DNA of 64,000 nt, taken from NCBI GenBank assembly GCA_002221725.1, contig NJFT01000001.1, positions 124,001-188,000 of the forward strand, read 5' to 3'. Source of the stretch: Scedosporium boydii. Its lineage: Eukaryota > Ascomycota > Sordariomycetes > Microascales > Microascaceae. The notes beneath the pieces were generated by a model. The model saw nothing but the letters and a program-made list of their open reading frames with translations, was not told the origin of the DNA and ran no database searches. Positions 57,911-64,000 of this stretch are shown here, in pieces. A program made the position numbers and the translations under genes. Positions within the stretch are counted from its first letter, which is position 1; every line of letters starts with the position of its first letter.

Positions 57911-60600
57911 TCACCTCTTGAGGGGAGTCTTCTTCGCCTCCTCGAGGTACTCCTCATCCGAGGCATCCAGGATATCGTACTCCTCATCCGTCAGGAAGCC
58001 TTCATCCGAGCCATCCCAGACCTCGCCCTCCAAGTCATCGAAGTCTGCATCCTGAGGTGTCGAGAGGACCTCTTCCTCCTCTTCCTTCTTGACCTCCTCG
58101 TGGATGCTGGAAATGGGCGATTCCTTTTCAAGCTTGGGGAACACCATCTGGCTGCTCTCAAGGACAGGCTCGGGCTGAGTAATCTCCTCCTTCGGCGGTA
58201 CCGCGGGGGCCTTAGTCTCAATCACCATGGGCGCCATAACCTTGACGTCGCACCACAGTCGATGGCCGAAGCGAATGCCATTAGGCGTGGTCAGGCGCCA
58301 GTACGAGATGACCTTGCCCTCACGGGGAGGGGTGCGGAGAAGAACGGTGAAGGGATAGTCCTTGCCGGGCTCGAGTGCCTCATAGCAGACGGTGGACTCC
58401 GAAGCGGAGACTAGCTCCGAGATACCGGCGGGGTGGTTAGAGTCGACGTGACCCATGTAGTCGCCTCCAACAAATTTGACGGCACATCCTGCAGGCCAGG
58501 CGACGTTACCAGAGTTGCGGAGAACCCAAGTCTGCTCAAAGACGTGGTTGGGAGGGAGGACGGTGCCGTCCATGACGGTGTCATGAACATATACCGCGCT
58601 AAGTCTCTCCCGTACCGGTCCGGCAGGCTTAACTTCCGTTACGGCTTGGGCGGGAATCGTCTCCTCAATCATCTTCTCGGGCTCGACTTCCTGCTTCTTC
58701 TCCTCAACAACGAGCTCTTCCTTGGCGGCCACGGGCTCCGAGGGTTCCACGCTAACAACAGCGCGGGGGCTGGAAATAGTAGGCTCGCGGCGAGACGTGG
58801 GCCTGCTGGAGAACCTAGAGCTGGGGGCGATCGAAGCATCGCCCATGATCGGCATCTCCTTTCCATTCCTGTCGACACCAGTCGTGCTCACAAGCGCGTG
58901 ACGCACTGCCGTCCTGAACTTGATCAAGGGGTGGGTCTTGTTGTGAGGGTTAGATGGATGGGCCTCGCAGGCCGCACAGAAGTCCGTATCCGGGCACACG
59001 GCACACTTGTATCGGACGCCAGTAATGTACGTAATGACAGAGTTGGCCTCGCAAAGAGGTCCATCACAGCAGATACCCTCGTGGACGGTGCGGTAGCTGA
59101 AGCGGGGAGGCTCGGCAAGCGGCTCATAGATGGGTGCGAATCGGTGGCCAGCGTGTTCGGACGGCGCCTTGCTAACACACTCGCTGCAGTAGTCCCAATC
59201 GGGGCAATCGAGGCACTTGTGGCGAACTCCGCGGATGAACTTGTCACAGTTATCGCAGATGGCGTGATGAGTCTGGTTACGGCCGGGACCTAGCCTGGCG
59301 GCGATATGGTCAGGAACGTAAGCGTCCGCCACAGCGGGAACGAAAGAGTGCTTGGGATGATGGCCGTGAACATCCTTCGCGAAGCAGCTTGTGCAGAGAT
59401 CAAAGTCTTCACAAGAAGTGCAGTGCAGGAAGTGACGCTCGGCTCGTTCTAAACAAGAGAGAGTTAGCTCTCGTGTTGCGAGGTGGGAGCAATGCGGCTT
59501 GTAACCAACCTTGCATGCAGCAGTTGCAGGCTCGCAGATTAACCAAAGGCTCGATGTTACGAAGGGGGGCCTGCTGTTGAGGCGCGTGGAGAAGCTCAAT
59601 GAGCACTTGCTGGGCTGGTTTCTCGGCCGGTGTCTCGGCCGGTTTCTCGACCGTCGGCACCGGCTTGGCCTTGGGCTTAGGGGGAAGGACCTCGGTAGTG
59701 CTGCTGACGAACACGCCCTCCTTCTTGAAGCGCTTGATCAGCCAGTGATCGGGGCCGTAGCAAGTAATGCCACTCTCGACACAGGCGAGACAGAGATCGA
59801 AGTCGTCGTCATCGCACTTGGTGCAGTGGTAGTGGACATCGGGGATGGTTCGCTCGCAGCTGTTGCAGCAGACTCGATATTCCAGAGTAGAGCCAGCGTA
59901 GGGGCAAACGGGAGGGGCCATGCTACGAAGGTAAGGATCGGTCATAACCGAGCGGTCAGTCTGGTCAACGGTAGAGTCCTAGAGATTTCCAAAGTTAGCC
60001 ACGATACCCTCGGAATTCTTCCTGGAAACGCAGTTCCGCAAACATACCTCTTCCTCAGGAGGGTTGTGTCGGACACGAAGAGGGACATTTTCAAATGTGG
60101 GCATCGGCTGAACCGATTCGACAATGGGCTTCTCCTCCACAACGGGAGCGGGCTGTTCAACCGGAGTCTCGACGGCTTCCAGAGTAGGCTCATCAACAGG
60201 CGACTCTTCCTCGGCGTCGTCGGCCTTGGGCGGCTCAATCGTCGTAACTCGGATCTTTAGCTTAGACTTGGCCTTCGCGGCACGATAGAGCTGCTTGTAC
60301 ACAGAAACGTTGGCTCGGTCCAGAACGACGAAGGAGCCGGCCGAGTCGGAATAGCGCTCGATAACACAGGCTACATCGGTAGGGATTCGGAGCGATCGTC
60401 GAAGCTGTCCCGGGTAGGTCAGTAACTCTGCTCCGAAATTTCCGTCCAAGACGGAAAGATCTGAAAACAGATCTTACCTTATCCTCGAAGGTAGCGACAC
60501 CCATCTCGCGAAGGGGAAGCTTGAAACGATGAGGCTCGCCGTCATAGTTCACCTTGATCGTGACCAAGGGAACAGGGATCGAGGACTCAGAGGACGCCAT
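57911..60600 (-). CDS. NBR1: autophagy receptor Nbr1 (PB1, four ZZ, FW domain)
   Basis: Selective autophagy receptor or cargo adaptor; in fission yeast Nbr1 carries hydrolases to the vacuole. Exons 60600-60478, 60404-60048, 59978-59510 and 59448-57911, 828 residues. Seen in order: a PB1-like domain (VTIKVNYDGEPHRFKLPL to KLKIRVTTI, about residues 10-95); four ZZ zinc fingers, e.g. CCNSCERTIPDVHYHCTKCD, HFLHCTSCEDFDLCTSC, AICDNCDKFIRGVRHKCLDC and GVRYKCAVCPDTDFCAAC; a four-tryptophan FW domain (EQTWVLRNSGNVAWPAGC, ISYWRLTTPNG, FGHRLWCDVKV); and an acidic tail with candidate Atg8-binding LIRs, best EEYDIL in an acidic context. No UBA domain is present, as in other fungal Nbr1 proteins. The second ZZ finger is split by an intron after the CNCC motif. 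Confidence 0.95.
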
Positions 60601-63600
60601 GATGACGAGCAGACCACTACGAAAAACGCCAAACAATGCCTGTTTAGCAAATTCTGGATCGTAGTTGACGTCTTGTCGAATTATTCGGCGACGTTCGGGG
60701 CGAATTGAAACGGAAATGGAGGTGAGGACTGGTGTTGCCTTACCTGGTCCGATATATGCAGGACAATGGTGGAGATAAGAAAGTAGTGTAGGAATGGAAG
60801 AAGGCTTGGGTGGGTTACCCCACTGTACTATCGGTGGAGAGTGTGATACGGTGAAGATGGCGGTGGGAAATAAAAGAGAGCTGAGGTGGTAAGTGAGATG
60901 TAAATGTATGGGGTGGTGGAGAGGAAAAGAAAGTGAGTGGGTTCACGAGTTAAAAATGGCTTCTCTAGAACTGATCTTGTTGAAAAGATCAACAGAAGGA
61001 GTCATCTATAGTTGCTTGCTCCAAATGGTGGGCTGGAGAAAGAGAGGGAAGGTGGAAGGCGAGAAGAGGAGAGGAAGAGAGGACTGGACTGGAGCAAGCG
61101 ATGACGAGGGATTGCGTCGTCTTGCTTTTGCTTCTGCTTTTGGCCTCAGGAAGGAGTGACTTGGAACCCAGTCATTGTTACTTGTAAGAGAGTGCACATG
61201 GTGGTTTGGGTCGAGGTACCAGTTTACGCCCGCCAGTCATGCACTAAATCAGTTGACGTCCTCCGCAAAACGTCAATTGGTACTTGCAGGCAACGGTCAT
61301 CTCTGTACGAAGAGCAAGGAAGCCTGGTACCACTCCAACCGTACAGTGTCCGAACGATTAAGTACCAACCAGTGTACACTAATACAGCAGCCTGGTGTGA
61401 AGAACAGCAGAAGCGAGGGAGTCGGAACATTTGAACAATGAGCAACTAGAAGAAGATTGGTAAGACGCAGGCCGGCTCGTTAGCACCTCGAGCTTGAAGG
61501 GCGGTCAGGTCACCGACCGCCAACTAAACCCCGCCGGCCATTGGCCACTGACGCAAGAATGGTCGGGTGAGGGGAATATTGATCCATCGATGGCAGGCTC
61601 GGCGTCGGGACCTGCCTGACGGTAACCAGCAAAGACCACCCACACCCCCGACTTTTGTCCTGGTGAACGAATTGGACCACACGACAGCTGCGGGGTACGG
61701 TCTGGGTGTACTCTTTTCAAGCACGGGCGGTTTCGATTCTCGATTCTAGTATGAAAGTTATACGATGTCTGGGCTAGCCTGCTTAAGTTCACGACCCGAA
61801 GCACTCAAAACTGTTAATGTCATGCCATGACTGATTGGTGAGCCAATTCGATGACCTGTTCTAACTGCGCAAAGTCCGACCGTCGAATCTTACACTACGC
61901 GAGAACACTTCACGGCGTATCTCTAGGAGTAGACTGGAAACCAACGGGGATCACACTAAGTCGATTAGCGTATGGAGATAGCGGCGGTATTGGTATGCAG
62001 CTGCTGCCTGCAAAGTGCGAAGTGGCATGGGAGACCCATTTCCCCCAGGTATCCAGAATCTCTCGCCTGTGCACTACTGGCAACTGCTCGCCCGCGCCCC
62101 ATATTTGGGCATGGGATAGCCTGGTCGATGTCAGAGGTGGGAGAAACGGTGCAATGAAGTACTTGGAAGCTAGGGAAATACTGTCGAGTACAACATATCA
62201 CGTACGTCCATAACACTCTACGTATTCCTGTGACGTACGAAAACGTTGTATACGAGAGTACGGGAACAAACCGGTTCAACCCATCAGATTCAATGCCGTG
62301 CCCACTTCCTCATTCAATCTCTCTCCCTTTTTTTCATTGCCGCCTCCCATCGATAGGCAGAAGAATTGATTGCGATGTGGGTGGGCCGCGACCAGGCCAC
62401 ATTATCCAAACCAAGTTGATCGAAGACAGAAGAATTATGTATCACAAGCTGGATTTCCAATTCATGCGGTGCCTCGTCTCTTATTCCTCGTTAGGTCGAC
62501 TTGTGAAGGAGCTATCCGATTGGAGCATTCAGAGTTGGTGGCTGAAAATGGAAAGAGATCGACGGTGAGGAGAGCTTCCTCGTCCTGGTTGCCCATGCGA
62601 GTGCTACCATTACCATTGCCAACCTCAAATCGGTGCTGCACTCGCCCTGTCTTCTTGATACACCAACCATATAGCTGCGTAGCATTGTTCGCTGGTATTG
62701 ATGGCACTAGATTCGATCCCCTAAAAGTCGACCATCCTTGGATCTCGATAAGCCCCGACGTACGCATACTAATTTAGTCTAATACCAGCATGAGGCATTT
62801 CCATAATCGGATAAGCTTCAATGGTTCTGATTACCGCTTCCATCGGCCCCATATTGCATCATCTACTTGCACGGAGGGGACTTCGCCGCAGGCTTGCGTG
62901 CCTCCGTCTCTCTGGGGCTGAGACAGGTAGCTAGGTGAATAAGACCCCTAGGAATAGCGGAGGCCAGGTATAGGAAGGGTCAGTTTTGAGCATTCAGACT
63001 TACCTGCCTTCCGTTACACCCTTTGCAATAATGAGTAGCTGATGATCATGTACGGAGTAGATGGAAGCTAACTCGTGCCGCGTGCAACATCGAACTCGAG
63101 GGAAACCCTGCTTCACGAGCGGTCCTCTCAAAGCTGTAAGTCGACCATCGTCATCCTTGTCTCAGTCAGGTGGCAAAGCCCGTGATCCAAATCCCGGGGT
63201 CTTGGCCGGGGGCTTCGGAATCTTCAAGCGCCCTCTCTCGTGTCCTGCGTAATGATACCGCCAATCACTCTTCTGAAGCTTTACTAATGGCCTCGGATAA
63301 AGCTAAGGGCTCTCGCAGTTTTGTCATTCAATTGTTGCCAATGGATTGTATTCACGCATGTTAAATGGGCTAGCATCATCGCTCGCTCCTCAAGGAGGGC
63401 CCTTTCTTCTCGTTTGAGATAGCCTCCGCCTATACGGAGTAGAGCCGGCTCCGTTTACAGGGGAGAAAAAAATTGACGTCGTGCCTAGGGTCGAGAAATG
63501 TTCGATGGCCCCGCGAACGGTGGGGTAAAAGAAAGTCACCCCATGGAATGTTGCCCCTCGGTGAAGCTCGCTATACAGATATAGATCCGAAGTGTCCACA

Positions 63601-64000
63601 TGGACATCGACAACAACTCCTCTTCAGCTGTGAATCAAATAAACTACGGAGTACGGAGTAGTTTATTTAACAATACAGCCTCGGCGACATCCGTAGTATT
63701 CACTATAGTCGTAGACCTCCAAACGCCTGTACTCCTTCTTCCTTGCCTTTCTTACGCCGGCCTCTTCAATGTTGCCACTGCTTGCTTCGCTTCAGTCTGG
63801 GGCACGAGATCAGAACCTTACGAGCCGCTCTGGGCGCATCGCATCGTCTGTATCAATTTCTTCTTGTTTACCCCTAAAATAAACTAGTCCGATACTCTCT
63901 CCCGCGGCAAACCATGGGATTGCATACGGAACCCCTCCTCGTAGGCAACCGACAACGTAGCCCGCCACAGGCAAGGCTCCCTCCATTACCATCTCCCAAA
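60601..64000. other. gene-poor right end, 3.4 kb
   Basis: The first few hundred bases are the NBR1 promoter and leader. Beyond that, frames are short and have no recognisable content. The end carries TACGGAGTA 9-mers (63051-63059, 63433-63441, two overlapping copies at 63645-63660) and a perfect inverted repeat at 63637-63668. Confidence 0.5.
63637..63668. repeat. perfect 11-bp inverted repeat with TACGGAGTA loop
   Basis: AAATAAACTAC (63637-63647) and GTAGTTTATTT (63658-63668) are exact reverse complements around a 10-bp loop GGAGTACGGA. Two overlapping copies of TACGGAGTA lie across the loop. Confidence 0.8.

Overview
The window is nuclear DNA from a filamentous ascomycete, most likely a Sordariomycete and possibly a member of the Hypocreales (the order is an inference). 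The evidence is many short GT...AG introns (about 50-100 bp) with CTAAC-type branch sites, moderately GC-rich exons, no operons, and a set of conserved single-copy eukaryotic genes. No rRNA, convincing tRNA, CRISPR array, virus or intact transposon was found.

Layout. 1-3.5 kb has no recognisable gene. 3.5-7.4 kb holds a head-to-head pair: a SET-domain methyltransferase (minus) and an Obg/YchF-related GTPase (plus) whose G2 region is built around a 10-bp microexon. 9.06-9.67 kb is a three-exon PMP3 proteolipid gene. 12.1-12.9 kb is the GPI-anchor gene GPI11/PIG-F, divergent from a small mitochondrial-type membrane protein at 14.1-14.5 kb. 16.6-18.1 kb encodes Arp1 (dynactin). It converges on a 1,729-residue, mostly disordered fungal protein at 19.4-24.7 kb. 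24.7-30.6 kb has no supported gene. 30.6-32.1 kb is a tail-anchored FHA-domain protein, convergent with the TOR-complex WD40 protein Lst8 (33.1-34.4 kb). 35.3-38.7 kb holds two divergent, unrecognised, multi-exon genes, one with a long Gly/Ala-rich hydrophobic segment between helical regions. 39.7-42.2 kb is an Aco2-type mitochondrial aconitase. 43.1-44.5 kb is a basic, disordered, probably nuclear protein, and 45.2-45.6 kb a tentative small tail-anchored protein. 46.8-49.6 kb is a SCY1/Cex1 pseudokinase. After another gene-poor 4 kb comes a tiny CxxC zinc-type protein (53.6-54.0 kb). Erv41 (55.3-56.6 kb) and the autophagy receptor Nbr1 (57.9-60.6 kb) follow in tandem on the minus strand. 60.6-64 kb has no supported gene.

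Most genes are unrelated housekeeping functions. A secretory and membrane-traffic theme is present (Gpi11, Erv41, SCY1, Nbr1, Arp1) but there is no metabolic cluster. The most unusual material is (i) the I/J pair at 35-39 kb, (ii) stop codons followed by open, protein-like reading frame in LST8 and in the CxxC gene, which could reflect stop-codon recoding or alternative splicing, (iii) several microexons and one probable GC-AG intron, and (iv) a dispersed family of palindrome-like 9-mers (TACTTCGTA/TACTCCGTA) in intergenic DNA.

All exon boundaries were derived by hand from splice consensus, frame and family knowledge. No database search was possible.
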